A DNA stretch of 64,000 bases from Phytomonospora endophytica (GTDB taxonomy: Bacteria > Actinomycetota > Actinomycetes > Mycobacteriales > Micromonosporaceae): NCBI RefSeq assembly GCF_014202425.1, contig NZ_JACHGT010000014.1, forward strand, positions 1-64,000, read 5' to 3'. Both the position numbers and the translations under genes were made by a program. The notes beneath the pieces were generated by a model. The model made no database searches. It saw only the letters and a list, made by a program, of their open reading frames with translations, and was not told where the DNA came from. Position 1 is the stretch's first letter, and every line of letters starts with the position of its first letter. This document shows, one piece after another, positions 27,440 to 36,390 of this stretch.

Positions 27440-28726
27440 TCAATCCTCCACAGTCGACGAACCGGCCTGCCGGGCCGCGGGCCGCGGGTCGCGTCCGCCG
27501 AAGGCCGCCACCCGGCCCCAGAACCACGCCGACAGGCTCTCGGCCACCGGCTCGTCGTCGGCCCCGGACCGCCGGATGATCACCTGACCCGTCATCAGCT
27601 CGACGAGGTAGCCGCCGGCGTCGTCGGTCATGACCTGGTTGTAGTACTCGCCGAGGTCCTCGGTCCGCCATTGCGGATACGACGCCGGGTCGGCCTCGAT
27701 CGCGGCGTCCATCGCCGCGAACTCCGCGGGCGACATCAGCCGGAAGTCCCCCGGCAGGCCCCACACCCGGCCCGCGCCTGGGGTCTGCCCGGCGTGCCAT
27801 GCGGCGATTTCGGAGGTGAGGTCGCCCGCGTCGGCGGCCTCCTCATCGAGGGGCGGCAGCAAGGTGGCCCGTAGTTCGGCCGGCATCACCGCGTCGAGCG
27901 CGTTCAGCGCCGACGCCAGGTCCAGGCCGAGGCGCTGGTCGCGCAGTTCCTTCCACAGACGCTCGAACAGGCCCGTGCGGTGCAGGTCGCCGAGGGTCTG
28001 CCCGTCCTTTTCCAGGGTCGCTCGAATGTTGCGAATCATCGTCAGCGGCACCGACGCCGACGCATCGGTGGGGTTGAGACGCAACAAGCGCAGCGCCAGC
28101 TCCTCAGCGTCACCGAAGCGCCCCTGGTGCAGGTAACCCCAGATCAGCGGAGACCCGATGGCCTCGTCGGCCGGTGCCGCGCGCACGGCCTCCTCGGCGG
28201 CGGGGATGAACCGCTCCGGCGGCGCCAGGCTCTGCAGCAGGAACAGCGCACGGCGCACCAGCGCCATCGGCAGCGCGTCGGCCTCGGTGCGCGCGCACAT
28301 CTCCACCGCCTTGTCCAGCAGCCCCCACCCCTCCTCGAAGCTCCCGGTCAGGGCGGTCATCCCACCCAGATCCATCCAGTCGCGCCAGCGGTCCTGCCGC
28401 TCGCGGAGCACGAACGCGGCCCAGCGCAACGCCTCGGCGTTGTCGTCCTGGTGGTGTTCGAGGATGACGAGTTCGCGGGCCGCGCCCAGCGACTGCTCGT
28501 CGTGCAGACCCACGACGCCCAGCAGCAGCTCACGGGCCTCGGCGACCTCACCGCAGGCGTAGCGGTGCTTGGCCAGCAGGATCCGCATACCGCTGACCCA
28601 CGGATGCTCGGCCAGGACGCGCAGCGCGATCCTGCCGACCTCGGGGTTGTCCGGCTGTGCCGAGTACAGGGTCCAGCCGAGCCGCACGTCGCGCTCCAGC
28701 GGACCCATCTCCTCGGTGCGGCTCAT
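27440..28726 (-). CDS. Helical-repeat (TPR-like) protein with a possible SUKH-like C-terminal domain
   Basis: A 428-residue soluble protein. Residues about 10-290 are paired amphipathic helices in a TPR-like pattern (AEARELLLGVVGL, EEGWGLLDKAVEM, GDAEELALRLLRLNPTD). The C-terminal part (about 335-415) has LPGDFRLMSPAEF, then DDAGGYLVELMTGQVI and VAESLSAWFW, a strand-helix order that looks like SMI1/KNR4 (SUKH) domains; this match is by eye and tentative. The start is the ATGA overlap with the AAA ATPase gene. It is probably an adaptor or partner of the ATPase and the Hsp70-like protein. Confidence 0.75.
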   Translation of the reverse strand: MSRTEEMGPLERDVRLGWTLYSAQPDNPEVGRIALRVLAEHPWVSGMRILLAKHRYACGEVAEARELLLGVVGLHDEQSLGAARELVILEHHQDDNAEALRWAAFVLRERQDRWRDWMDLGGMTALTGSFEEGWGLLDKAVEMCARTEADALPMALVRRALFLLQSLAPPERFIPAAEEAVRAAPADEAIGSPLIWGYLHQGRFGDAEELALRLLRLNPTDASASVPLTMIRNIRATLEKDGQTLGDLHRTGLFERLWKELRDQRLGLDLASALNALDAVMPAELRATLLPPLDEEAADAGDLTSEIAAWHAGQTPGAGRVWGLPGDFRLMSPAEFAAMDAAIEADPASYPQWRTEDLGEYYNQVMTDDAGGYLVELMTGQVIIRRSGADDEPVAESLSAWFWGRVAAFGGRDPRPAARQAGSSTVED

Positions 28727-29889
28727 CGCATTCCTCGCTTCACCCGGTAGGCGCGCAGCTGCGCGAAGGTCCCGTCGTCGGCCCCGTACTCCAGGACCGG
28801 CGCCACTTGGTCGAACCACGACGCCGTCGACGGCGTGACACCTCCGGCCACGGCCAGCAGGTCCGCCGTCGTCACCGGGACGACGGCGCCCGCCTCCATC
28901 GACGCGGTGAGCGCCTGCTGCAGCGCGACCTTGACGACGTGGGCGATGTCGGCACCGGAGAATCCCTCGGTCGCTGCGGCCACCCGGGCCAGGTCGACGC
29001 CGTCGGCGGGCTTGCCCTTGAGGTCGCCTTCGAGGATCGCGGTGCGTGCGGCGGTGTCGGGCGGCAGCACCAGGACGGTCTTGTCGATGCGGCCGGGACG
29101 GCGAAGCGCCGGATCGATGTCCCACGGCCGGTTCGTCGCGGCCAGGAAGTAGACGCCGTCGTTGACGCTCGACACCCCGTCGAGTTCTTCGAGCAGCTGC
29201 GTCACGATCATCCGCATCGCATGCGCCCCGCCCCCACCGGAGGTGCGCCGCCCGCCGAGGGCATCGAACTCGTCGAAGAAGATCACGCAGGGCGCGGCGG
29301 CCCTGGCGTTACGGAACACCGTGTGGATCGCCTTCTCGCTGTCGCCGATCCATTTGCTGAGCAGCTCGGGGAGGGTGACGTGGATGAAGGAGGCCCCGAG
29401 GTCGCCGGCGATCGCCCGGGCGATGAAGGTCTTGCCGCAGCCGGGCGGGCCGTACATCAACAGCGAACCGCCGGGCGTCTGCCCGAACGCCGCCGCCAGC
29501 TCGGGGTTACGCAGCGGGGCGAGGAACGTCGTGTCGAGGTGCTTCTTGACCTCACCGAGCCCGGCGACGTCGGCCAGTGTCACGGTCGGCCGTTCGGCGT
29601 CCCACAGGTCGGGTACCCCGTCCTCGGCGTCGGCGTTTGACGGGGCGCGGATCGGCGCCGTCGGCGGCGCGCTGGTGCCGCCGCGCAGCCGCGCGGCCAG
29701 GACACGCGCTCGCAGCACCCGCACCCGGGCGGGATCGCCCCCACCGGCCTCGAAGGCGGCCAGTTCGACGGCGGCGCGATCGGGATCCGACCGCAGCAGC
29801 AGCGTGATGAAGTCCTCCCGCAGCGCGAGGTTCCGCGGATCGCGGGCCACCTCGGACTCGATCATCTCCAGGAAGTCGTCGTCTGCCAT
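28723..29889 (-). CDS. AAA-family ATPase
   Basis: A 388-residue classical AAA ATPase. After about 95 helical residues, the ATPase domain has Walker A Gly-Pro-Pro-Gly-Cys-Gly-Lys-Thr (147-154), Walker B Phe-Phe-Asp-Glu-Phe (about 204-208), sensor 1 Asn253, and arginine fingers in ALRRPGRID (262-269), followed by a helical lid with EGFSGADI. All catalytic residues look intact, so a hexameric remodeller or unfoldase is expected. It is one gene from the Hsp70-like gene and overlaps the helical-repeat gene by four bases. A 180-bp gap from the Hsp70-like gene leaves operon membership likely but unproven. Confidence 0.88.
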   Translation of the reverse strand: MADDDFLEMIESEVARDPRNLALREDFITLLLRSDPDRAAVELAAFEAGGGDPARVRVLRARVLAARLRGGTSAPPTAPIRAPSNADAEDGVPDLWDAERPTVTLADVAGLGEVKKHLDTTFLAPLRNPELAAAFGQTPGGSLLMYGPPGCGKTFIARAIAGDLGASFIHVTLPELLSKWIGDSEKAIHTVFRNARAAAPCVIFFDEFDALGGRRTSGGGGAHAMRMIVTQLLEELDGVSSVNDGVYFLAATNRPWDIDPALRRPGRIDKTVLVLPPDTAARTAILEGDLKGKPADGVDLARVAAATEGFSGADIAHVVKVALQQALTASMEAGAVVPVTTADLLAVAGGVTPSTASWFDQVAPVLEYGADDGTFAQLRAYRVKRGMR

Positions 29890-30069
29890 CTGCTGGCCTC
29901 CGGTCGTGTGCGGCGACAGTGGGGCAACGCTTCCCGCACCGCGGCGGCCCTTCCGCCCCCGACATTCTGGCGGGTCAGCGGCACGCGCCTTGATCGGGCC
30001 GCTCCCACGCGGGGCGGGGGCCGTGGATTTGTGCCACCCAGAGCCGCTTGGTGTGCTTCCCCGGCCCGT

Positions 30070-32601
30070 TCAGGCCGCGACCTCGATGACGTGGACCGTG
30101 GCGTCGAAGGCGGCGAGCAGATAGAGACGAAAACCCCTGCGCGACTGCTCCAGGAAGAAGGTGAGCGGGACGGGCGGGCCGGCCGGATCGATGTCGGCGG
30201 CGGCGATCTCGCGCTGCTCCTGCAGATCCCAGATCCGCAGTCCCCGCCCCGACCGGTAGGCGACATAGAGGCGCTCCCCGTACTCCGGAACGGCGATCGT
30301 GCCCAGGATGCCGCCGTCGACGGCGACGTCGCCGCGCTGACCGGTCGCGGGATTCCAGTGCGTGAAACCCGACGCGGTCCCGACCGCGAGGCTCCCGTCG
30401 TAGAAGAGACCGATGGAGGTCACCGGCTCCGAGGCGGTGAAATCTCCGCCGGTTTTGGGAGCACCGGTGTCCGGGTTCCGGGGCGCGGTGACGGTGGATC
30501 CCGCATAGCCGTGAATGCGTGCCTGGTCGTTCGAGGTGTTGCCGTGGCGGTAGACGATGTTGGCGGGCGCGAAGTCCACGGCGTAGTCGAGGCGCAGCGT
30601 GCAGTCCTCGACGTCCCGGCTTTGAATCCGGTCACCGTTCTTGTAGACCACGACCGCGCCGCCGGCGAGAAGACCGGACGTCGGGACGCCCAGGTCGGCG
30701 TCCGAGGCGATCCCGCACCGCCGCCCGCCACCGGCGAGGTCATGGATCACGATCTGCTCGCCGTCGCCTTCCCAGGCGATGATCGCGACCGGTCCGTTCG
30801 CGCCGGGAAGGGTGTCGAAGTGGCTCACCGGCCCGTGGACGTCGGCGTCGAATCCACCGAGCGACTCGCCGCTCTCGGCGTCCCAGATCTCCACACGGCC
30901 GTCGCCGGTCGCGCCGACGACGACCGTTCGACCGTTCAAGACCGCCGTGCGCAGCCAGGACAGCGGCTCCGGCACGTCGATCACCCCGCCGGTGACAGCC
31001 CCCGGCGGGCGGTTCGCAAGCCCCGTCGGCAGGCTGCCGGAACTCGGCAGGAACAGCACGGCACCCGAGGCCACCAGCAACAGCCCGGTCGCGAACGCCG
31101 ACGCCGGGATCCAGCGCAGGTACCGGCGCCGGGGCACGGTGAAGCGGAACCACCGGCGTGCCGAGGCCGAAGCGAGCGCCAGCGCCCCGAGCAGCCCGAG
31201 TGTCACGTGCGGCACATGGAAGGGGAGGGTGGCCGCCGACTCCTCCTCGAAGGTGGACTGGATGCCGCCGAAGAGGTTGGCGGCGATGTAGCAGAACTGG
31301 ATCACGAGCAAGGTCACATAGGTCCAGGCGCGACGAACACGCAGGAGGACGAAGGAGCACGCCACGGCGAGCATGGCCGGCAGGTACAGCGACGCCAGGC
31401 GGCTGGTGGGGGAGTGGTCCAGGTCGGCGAACAGTCCGCCGGCGACCTCCAGGATCCACAAGGGAATGAGTAAGGAGACGATCATCGGCCGCGTCGGAGG
31501 GACCGGCTTGACCACGGGCACCAGCGGCCGTCGTACAGGCGGCGTGAGCATGGGCGCGGCGCCCGCGTTGCCGATGATCGCTCCGTACGCGACGGCCCGC
31601 TCGACGTGCCCGCTGATCGTCGGAACCGCTACCCGGCGCAGAAGTGTCGCCACCAAGGGCATCCGGCTCGCCCCGCCGGTGAGAACGACCTCGGCGATCG
31701 CGTCCGGCGGCGCCGAGGCGTCGATGAGGCTCTGCGCCATCGACACCGCTCGGGCGAGCATCGGCGTGGCGATCCGCTCCAGTTCGGCCCGGGTGAGGGG
31801 CACGTCGGTGTCCAGGACGGGGATGTGCAGCTGCGTCGTGGTCCGTCGCGACAGGCGTTCCCTGGCCAGGCGAACGTCGTCGCGGAAGGTGCGCAGATGC
31901 CGCCGGTCGTCCGGCGTCGCCGCGCCCAGCAAGCGTTGCCACAGCGGGGAGTCGCCGCTGCGGTCGCGCAGGTAGCGCACGATCGCGTCGTCGATGTCGA
32001 CGCCGCCGAGGTCGTCGAGACCGCTCGCCGCGAGCAGCTCGAAGCCGTCGGTGGTGCGCCGTACGACGCTGACGTCGAAGGACCCGCCACCGAAGTCGTA
32101 CACGACCACACAGGACCCGATCGGAACATCCCGATGGCCTTCGGTGAGGTGGTACCTGGCCGCCGCAACCGGTTCGGGGAGCAGCAGAACATTGGTTAAC
32201 CCGGCCTTGGCCGCCGCCGCTTTCAGCACCCGCCGCCGCGCCGGACCCCACGTCGCCGGGTGCGTCAGACAGACCATCGCCGGAATCTCGACGCACTCCT
32301 CGCGCACCCGACCGAGCACCGCCGCGAAGACGTCGATGACCGCGACATCGCCGCCTCCGAGCGGGATCGAGCCGTCCTCGACACGCCGTTTCGGGTTCGG
32401 CTCGAAGCGCGAGGGGTCGAGACGCGCCGAGTGCGCCGCGTCCACCCCGACACTCAAAGAGCCGTCGGCTGCGAGATAGACGCCCGAGGGCAGCAAGGGC
32501 GAACCGTCGAACACCAGCGTCTCGACGCGCCCATCGCCACGGCGCAGCACCGCGACGGTATGGGAGGTGCCGAAGTCGATGCCGAGGTACGCCGGGGGCA
32601 T
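30070..32601 (-). CDS. Hsp70-like ATPase fused to membrane helices and a beta-propeller-like domain
   Basis: An 843-residue protein with an unusual order. Residues 1 to about 345 form an Hsp70/DnaK-type nucleotide-binding domain: Gly-Ile-Asp-Phe-Gly-Thr-Ser-His-Thr (phosphate 1), VVYDFGGGSFDVSV (phosphate 2) and VVLTGGASRMP (adenosine). The Hsp70 substrate-binding domain is missing. Residues about 375-535 contain several hydrophobic helices. Residues about 560-843 have repeated strands with GDGRVEIWDAESGE and GRGLRIWDLQEQREI, like a WD40/quinoprotein propeller. By topology the propeller would be either cytoplasmic or outside, depending on whether four or five helices span the membrane. Confidence 0.85.
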   Translation of the reverse strand: MPPAYLGIDFGTSHTVAVLRRGDGRVETLVFDGSPLLPSGVYLAADGSLSVGVDAAHSARLDPSRFEPNPKRRVEDGSIPLGGGDVAVIDVFAAVLGRVREECVEIPAMVCLTHPATWGPARRRVLKAAAAKAGLTNVLLLPEPVAAARYHLTEGHRDVPIGSCVVVYDFGGGSFDVSVVRRTTDGFELLAASGLDDLGGVDIDDAIVRYLRDRSGDSPLWQRLLGAATPDDRRHLRTFRDDVRLARERLSRRTTTQLHIPVLDTDVPLTRAELERIATPMLARAVSMAQSLIDASAPPDAIAEVVLTGGASRMPLVATLLRRVAVPTISGHVERAVAYGAIIGNAGAAPMLTPPVRRPLVPVVKPVPPTRPMIVSLLIPLWILEVAGGLFADLDHSPTSRLASLYLPAMLAVACSFVLLRVRRAWTYVTLLVIQFCYIAANLFGGIQSTFEEESAATLPFHVPHVTLGLLGALALASASARRWFRFTVPRRRYLRWIPASAFATGLLLVASGAVLFLPSSGSLPTGLANRPPGAVTGGVIDVPEPLSWLRTAVLNGRTVVVGATGDGRVEIWDAESGESLGGFDADVHGPVSHFDTLPGANGPVAIIAWEGDGEQIVIHDLAGGGRRCGIASDADLGVPTSGLLAGGAVVVYKNGDRIQSRDVEDCTLRLDYAVDFAPANIVYRHGNTSNDQARIHGYAGSTVTAPRNPDTGAPKTGGDFTASEPVTSIGLFYDGSLAVGTASGFTHWNPATGQRGDVAVDGGILGTIAVPEYGERLYVAYRSGRGLRIWDLQEQREIAAADIDPAGPPVPLTFFLEQSRRGFRLYLLAAFDATVHVIEVAA

Positions 32602-32665
32602 CTGGCCAAGCTATCGCATGCGGACCAGGGGATCGGGGTGGTGAATGCGGCGTGGACGCGCAGGT

Positions 32666-32695
32666 CGCCCCCGGCGACCCGTCTCGCCGGGGGCG
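32666..32695 (-). terminator. Terminator hairpin downstream of the peptidoglycan-binding protein gene
   Basis: CGCCCCCGGCGA and TCGCCGGGGGCG are exact complements around a 6-base loop. The hairpin lies after the stop (32731) of the minus-strand secreted-protein gene and before the Hsp70-like gene start (32601). Confidence 0.7.
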
Positions 32696-32730
32696 TTTCC
32701 CTTACGTCGAGCAGGAAGCCCTCGTCGGGG

Positions 32731-33318
32731 TCAGGACGCTAGGACCCCGGGGACGCCGGCGCAATGGCTCGGCTTGTAGTCGTACGTGAAGTAGCTCCAG
32801 TCCCAGGCGACCGTGAAGTACGCGCCCGCCGTGGACGAGCCGTCCAGAGGAAAGCGGTACACCCGGAAGCTGCGGCCGCCGTAGCGGCCGACGTATTTGA
32901 CGATCGCCGCGTCCTCGTACCAGCCGTCGAGGACCAGGTGATCGCCGGCGGCGGTCCAGGTGCGTGGACCGGCCTGCCCGTCGACGGACAGGCCGCCGGT
33001 CGTCCGCTGCCAGCTCCTGGTCGCGGCCTCGGTGTTGGGACCGAACTCGCAGTCGATGTCCTCGGCGTCGTAGCGCGTGCCGTTGCTCTCGATCGCTCCG
33101 TCGGCCCAGAGCACCGCCTGCCACAGGCCGGTCGCGCCGCTGTAGGCGTGCGAGTTCCTCGACACTTCGCCTTCATCGTCCCAGTCGTCGCCGAGCCAGT
33201 TGGTGGTGGCGGCGACCCAGCCCTGGCTCACGCTGGCCTCGGCCGGGCCGGTCATCGCCCCGGCTCCGATCATGACCGCGACCGTCGCCGTCAGCAGTGC
33301 TTTGATGCTGTTGCGCAT
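32731..33318 (-). CDS. Secreted protein with a peptidoglycan-binding-like domain
   Basis: A 195-residue exported protein. The ATG at 33318 follows a GGGGAGAAG ribosome-binding site and opens a clear signal peptide ending near PAEAS. Residues about 55-115 look like a PG_binding_1 helical repeat: ATGLWQAVLWADG, then FGPNTEAATRSWQRTTG, then VDGQAGPRTW. The remaining C-terminal part is Tyr/Trp-rich. It has no catalytic motif, so it likely binds the cell wall. An in-frame extension upstream of the ATG is Arg-rich and non-secretory and is discarded. Confidence 0.82.
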   Translation of the reverse strand: MRNSIKALLTATVAVMIGAGAMTGPAEASVSQGWVAATTNWLGDDWDDEGEVSRNSHAYSGATGLWQAVLWADGAIESNGTRYDAEDIDCEFGPNTEAATRSWQRTTGGLSVDGQAGPRTWTAAGDHLVLDGWYEDAAIVKYVGRYGGRSFRVYRFPLDGSSTAGAYFTVAWDWSYFTYDYKPSHCAGVPGVLAS

Positions 33319-33443
33319 TTGTCTTCTCCCCCTGGGGTGTCTTGGATGTGTCGAGCCTCCGCGCTTCGCGAGGAACCTTCGGGGCGTTTCGACCTGACCC
33401 GAATGTCTCGACCCCCGGCCTCGCGGCCGGGCCCAGCCGCCCC

Positions 33444-34412
33444 TCACGGCCCCTCCAGCAGTGCCCGTCCCATGCCCGTGAGGCGGTGCAGCATGCGGTT
33501 GCGGTCGCGGTGGCTGGTGATCAGGCCGGCGGCGCGCAGGACGGCGGCGTGCTCGCTGGCCGAGGCGGGTGCGACTCCGGCGCGGGCGGCGAGTTCGGTG
33601 GTGCCGCAGCCGGTGCCGATCGCGTCGAGGACGGCGGCGCGGGTGGTGCCGATGAGAGCGTGGAGACCGGTGTTCCCGGGCGCTAACGCGCCTGTCGCGG
33701 GCGCGACCGGATAGACCAGTACCGGCGGCAGGCCCTCGTCGAAGAGGGTCATCGGGTGCCGGACGCAGAAGGCGGACGGGACGAGTGTCAAACCGCGGCC
33801 GCGCAGCTCGATGACCTGGTGCGGGTGGCCGGGTATCCGCAGTTCACCGGCCGACCACGTCGCCATGGGATGCAGGCTGCCGAACAGGCCTTCGACGCCG
33901 TTCTCGGCCAAGGCGGCGGCGCGTGCCGTGAGGTCGGCGTTGACCGCCTTGTCGAGTTCCCGCTGGTGCGGGGCGATCGCCGCCGCGTGGAAGGCGGAGA
34001 TGCCGTCGGTGAGCACGGCCAGGGCACGCGGGTCGCCCGAGGCGAGCAGTCTGACGTCGGCGCGGGCGGTGGCCTTCACGTCGAGTCGCGCGAGCTCGCG
34101 GGTGAGGGTGCGGATCGGGGTCGACCGGATCGCCTCAAGGCCGTGGGCGAGTCCTGTGGCGGCTTCGGGCGGGTTCAGGAAGTCGGGGAAGTACCCGAGG
34201 GTCGGGACGAGGGCCGACAGGAGCCCGAGCCGGCCGGACATGCCGCCACGTCGCAGGGCGGCGACGGCCTGCCGCCGCCAGCCGGAGTGCAGCAGGTCGC
34301 CGGGCTGTCCGCGGATCATGTGGACGGCCAGCATCAGGTCCCAGAGTGGATCGGCGCGTGCGGCCAGTCGAGTGCGCATGAGGTCATCGCGGCTGAAGTG
34401 GATTCGCAACAT
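33444..34412 (-). CDS. ArsR-like winged-helix transcriptional regulator with N-terminal sensing region
   Basis: A 322-residue protein. The C-terminal 80 residues are a winged helix (GTTELAARAGVAPASASEHAAVLRAAGLI) of the ArsR/DUF5937-like type found in actinomycetes. The N-terminal 240 residues (LRIHFSRDDLMRTRLAARADPLWD) form the usual accessory region of these regulators. The start at 34412 has a GGGGGGA element; a longer frame exists, but its start lacks homology. It lies downstream of a monooxygenase-like gene on the same strand, with a 167-bp gap. The ligand is unknown. Confidence 0.8.
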   Translation of the reverse strand: MLRIHFSRDDLMRTRLAARADPLWDLMLAVHMIRGQPGDLLHSGWRRQAVAALRRGGMSGRLGLLSALVPTLGYFPDFLNPPEAATGLAHGLEAIRSTPIRTLTRELARLDVKATARADVRLLASGDPRALAVLTDGISAFHAAAIAPHQRELDKAVNADLTARAAALAENGVEGLFGSLHPMATWSAGELRIPGHPHQVIELRGRGLTLVPSAFCVRHPMTLFDEGLPPVLVYPVAPATGALAPGNTGLHALIGTTRAAVLDAIGTGCGTTELAARAGVAPASASEHAAVLRAAGLITSHRDRNRMLHRLTGMGRALLEGP

Positions 34413-34579
34413 CCGGTCCCCCCGGTTGTGAATCACCATCGACACACAGGACACGCCGTTCCGCCGGGAGGCGTTGCCCGGCAGAAACGGTTCTGGCCGT
34501 TCGGCGCCGATGCGCACCGGGCGCCCGGATGTGCTGTTCGCCGAGCGTTTCTGTGCGCGCTCCAGGCGGCGCCGAATCG

Positions 34580-34936
34580 TCAGCCGGAGCCCGGCTGCTC
34601 CGATGCCGTGAACTCATAGGCGCGCTCCACCCGGGCGATCTCGACGCGGTATCGCGCCAGCCACTTCTCCCTCCCGAGCCGCTGCGCCTCAAGGTGCTCG
34701 GGATGCTGCTGCCAGGCACGGATGGACTCGGCGTCGGTGTAGTAGATGACCGTCAGGTCGCTGCCGTCGGCGAGGAGCGTCGACTCGCGCCCGAGGTAGC
34801 CGGGCTGCTGCTCGGCGAGTTCGATCATGCGGTCGTTCATCGCCGCGTAGCCGTCGGGATCGACGCCGCTGGGCGTGATCGTGAAGACGGTGACGTAGTA
34901 CGGCGGCTCCGGGCGCGTCCAGTAGGGAGTGGTCAC
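34580..34936 (-). CDS. Antibiotic biosynthesis monooxygenase (ABM)-like protein
   Basis: A 118-residue ferredoxin-like dimeric alpha/beta-barrel protein. VTVFTITPSGVDPDGYAAMN begins the fold, QPGYLGRES and LTVIYYTDAESIRAW are the hallmark strands and helix of ABM proteins, and the C-terminal helix is LGREKWLARYRVE. Members oxidise aromatic compounds or degrade heme, but many are uncharacterised, as here. It starts at GTG with a TAGCAT -10-like element close upstream and no ribosome-binding site, suggesting a leaderless mRNA. Confidence 0.8.
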   Translation of the reverse strand: MTTPYWTRPEPPYYVTVFTITPSGVDPDGYAAMNDRMIELAEQQPGYLGRESTLLADGSDLTVIYYTDAESIRAWQQHPEHLEAQRLGREKWLARYRVEIARVERAYEFTASEQPGSG

Positions 34937-35005
34937 GCCGCATGCTACTTCTCACCAGTGGGGCCCTCTGGCCTCGGAGTCTGTGTGCCAGGTCTCGTCG
35001 CAGAC

Positions 35006-35239
35006 TCAGCGCGACGCGTGCTCGTGGAGTGGGGGAGCGGCGGGCATCGGGTCGCCGGCGGTCATGCCGGTGTCCTGCGGGCTCTCACCGGACTCGTCGT
35101 GGTCGATGCGGCAGATCCCCGGGATGCACTCGTGAGGCGAGATGACCTCGACGCCGGGCAGGAGACGCCCCGCCACGCGGCGCGGATCGGCGTAGCCGTT
35201 GCCGTAGGCCTCCACGGTGTCGATGAAGTGCCTGTCCAT
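35006..35239 (-). CDS. Small acidic protein downstream of the ATP-grasp gene
   Basis: A 77-residue open frame with an AAGGGA about ten bases before its ATG. The second half is rich in Asp, Glu, Ser and Thr (HDESGESPQDTG) and holds two Cys. It resembles no family I know. Because it lies downstream of the ATP-grasp peptide-ligase-like gene on the same strand (202 bp away), it could be a second peptide substrate. It could equally be a chance frame, since high-GC DNA gives many. I include it at low confidence. Confidence 0.35.
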   Translation of the reverse strand: MDRHFIDTVEAYGNGYADPRRVAGRLLPGVEVISPHECIPGICRIDHDESGESPQDTGMTAGDPMPAAPPLHEHASR

Positions 35240-35441
35240 TCAGATCACGTCCCTTCACCTTTTTCGTTCCCGCAGTGAGCCGGGCCGAAACGTCGCGACC
35301 GGGGCGGGCGGGCACATGTTTCCGTCGACCACCACGGGCGGCACTACACCGTCGAAAACGCCCGCCTCTCCACCCTGCCGCGTGTCGGATGAGCCACCGA
35401 ACGACGGTGGAGCCGACGCGATCAACGCGGCGCACGGCGTT

Positions 35442-36380
35442 CTAACCGGGTCCGTTGACGAGCAGGCCCGCCAGAGCACCGAAGATCGGCACTCCGGCCT
35501 TGATCTCCATGTAGGCGAACTGGCCCTGCGTGTTGACCTCCAGGAAATAGAACTCGCCGTCGACGCCGAGACGAACGTCCACGACGCCGAACACCAGTCC
35601 CAGCGACTCCATCAGCGTCGTGAGTGTCACGCTCACAGAGCCGGGCAGGTCGAACGGGGCGAAGGTGACCGAGGTGTCCAGCCGCGAGTCGACCTTGCCG
35701 ATCCCGGACTGGGAATCGATGCGCACGGTCAGTTCGCGGCCGGCGACCCAGGCGACGCGAAGGTCGGCCTCGGCCTCCACGTAGTCCTGGAATGTCGTCG
35801 GTGCCGCCCGAATCGTCGACAGCCGCCGCCGGTCGGCCTCGGCGAAGAGCCGTGTCTCGGAAAACGCCGCGCGTCCGGTGCCGGTCCGCTTGTAGATCAC
35901 CTTGCCCGGCCGCGAGCCGATGAACTCCTCGGCGGCATCGGGGTCGTTGGTCACGAGCGTCTCCGGGACGGCGAGCCCTGCGCGGACCGCGGCCTCCAGC
36001 TGGACCACCTTGCGCACGGCGAAGCGCTCAGCCCGGGGATCGTTGACCCAACGGGCGGGAAGCGACCAGAGCACGCCCTGCGCGAAACCGTCGCACTCGG
36101 CCTGACGGAAGACGTCGTCGTCGGTCTGCGCGCTCACCGGTACCACGCTGTGATGCGGTCGGCGCCACCACACCGAACGGACATCGTCGAGCCGCAGGTC
36201 GCCGAGTGTCCGACGGGCCGGTGCACCCGTGCCGATGTGGAAGGAGCCCAGATCGGCCGGGAAGTCCCGCTGATCCAGGCGCACCGGTGTGATGCCGTGA
36301 TCTCGGCGCAGCACGGCGGCCATCGCCGCGGCGTGCATGTCGTCTCGCTCGGTAACGATCACGACATCGCCGCCGGTCAT
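35442..36380 (-). CDS. MvdC/MvdD-like ATP-grasp ligase, candidate graspetide synthetase
   Basis: A 312-residue ATP-grasp protein resembling the ribosomal-peptide maturases that install ester or amide side-chain crosslinks in graspetides. The N-terminal pre-ATP-grasp domain has the characteristic VWWRRP segment (70-74). The ATP/Mg site is in FGVVDVRLG (264-272) and FLEVNTQGQF (279-288), giving Asp268, Glu281 and Asn283. An upstream in-frame extension exists, but ATG at 36380 follows GAGGCGGG and begins the fold exactly. It starts 10 bases after the stop of the 153-residue gene, its likely substrate. Confidence 0.82.
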   Translation of the reverse strand: MTGGDVVIVTERDDMHAAAMAAVLRRDHGITPVRLDQRDFPADLGSFHIGTGAPARRTLGDLRLDDVRSVWWRRPHHSVVPVSAQTDDDVFRQAECDGFAQGVLWSLPARWVNDPRAERFAVRKVVQLEAAVRAGLAVPETLVTNDPDAAEEFIGSRPGKVIYKRTGTGRAAFSETRLFAEADRRRLSTIRAAPTTFQDYVEAEADLRVAWVAGRELTVRIDSQSGIGKVDSRLDTSVTFAPFDLPGSVSVTLTTLMESLGLVFGVVDVRLGVDGEFYFLEVNTQGQFAYMEIKAGVPIFGALAGLLVNGPG

Positions 36381-36390
36381 CACGCCCGCC

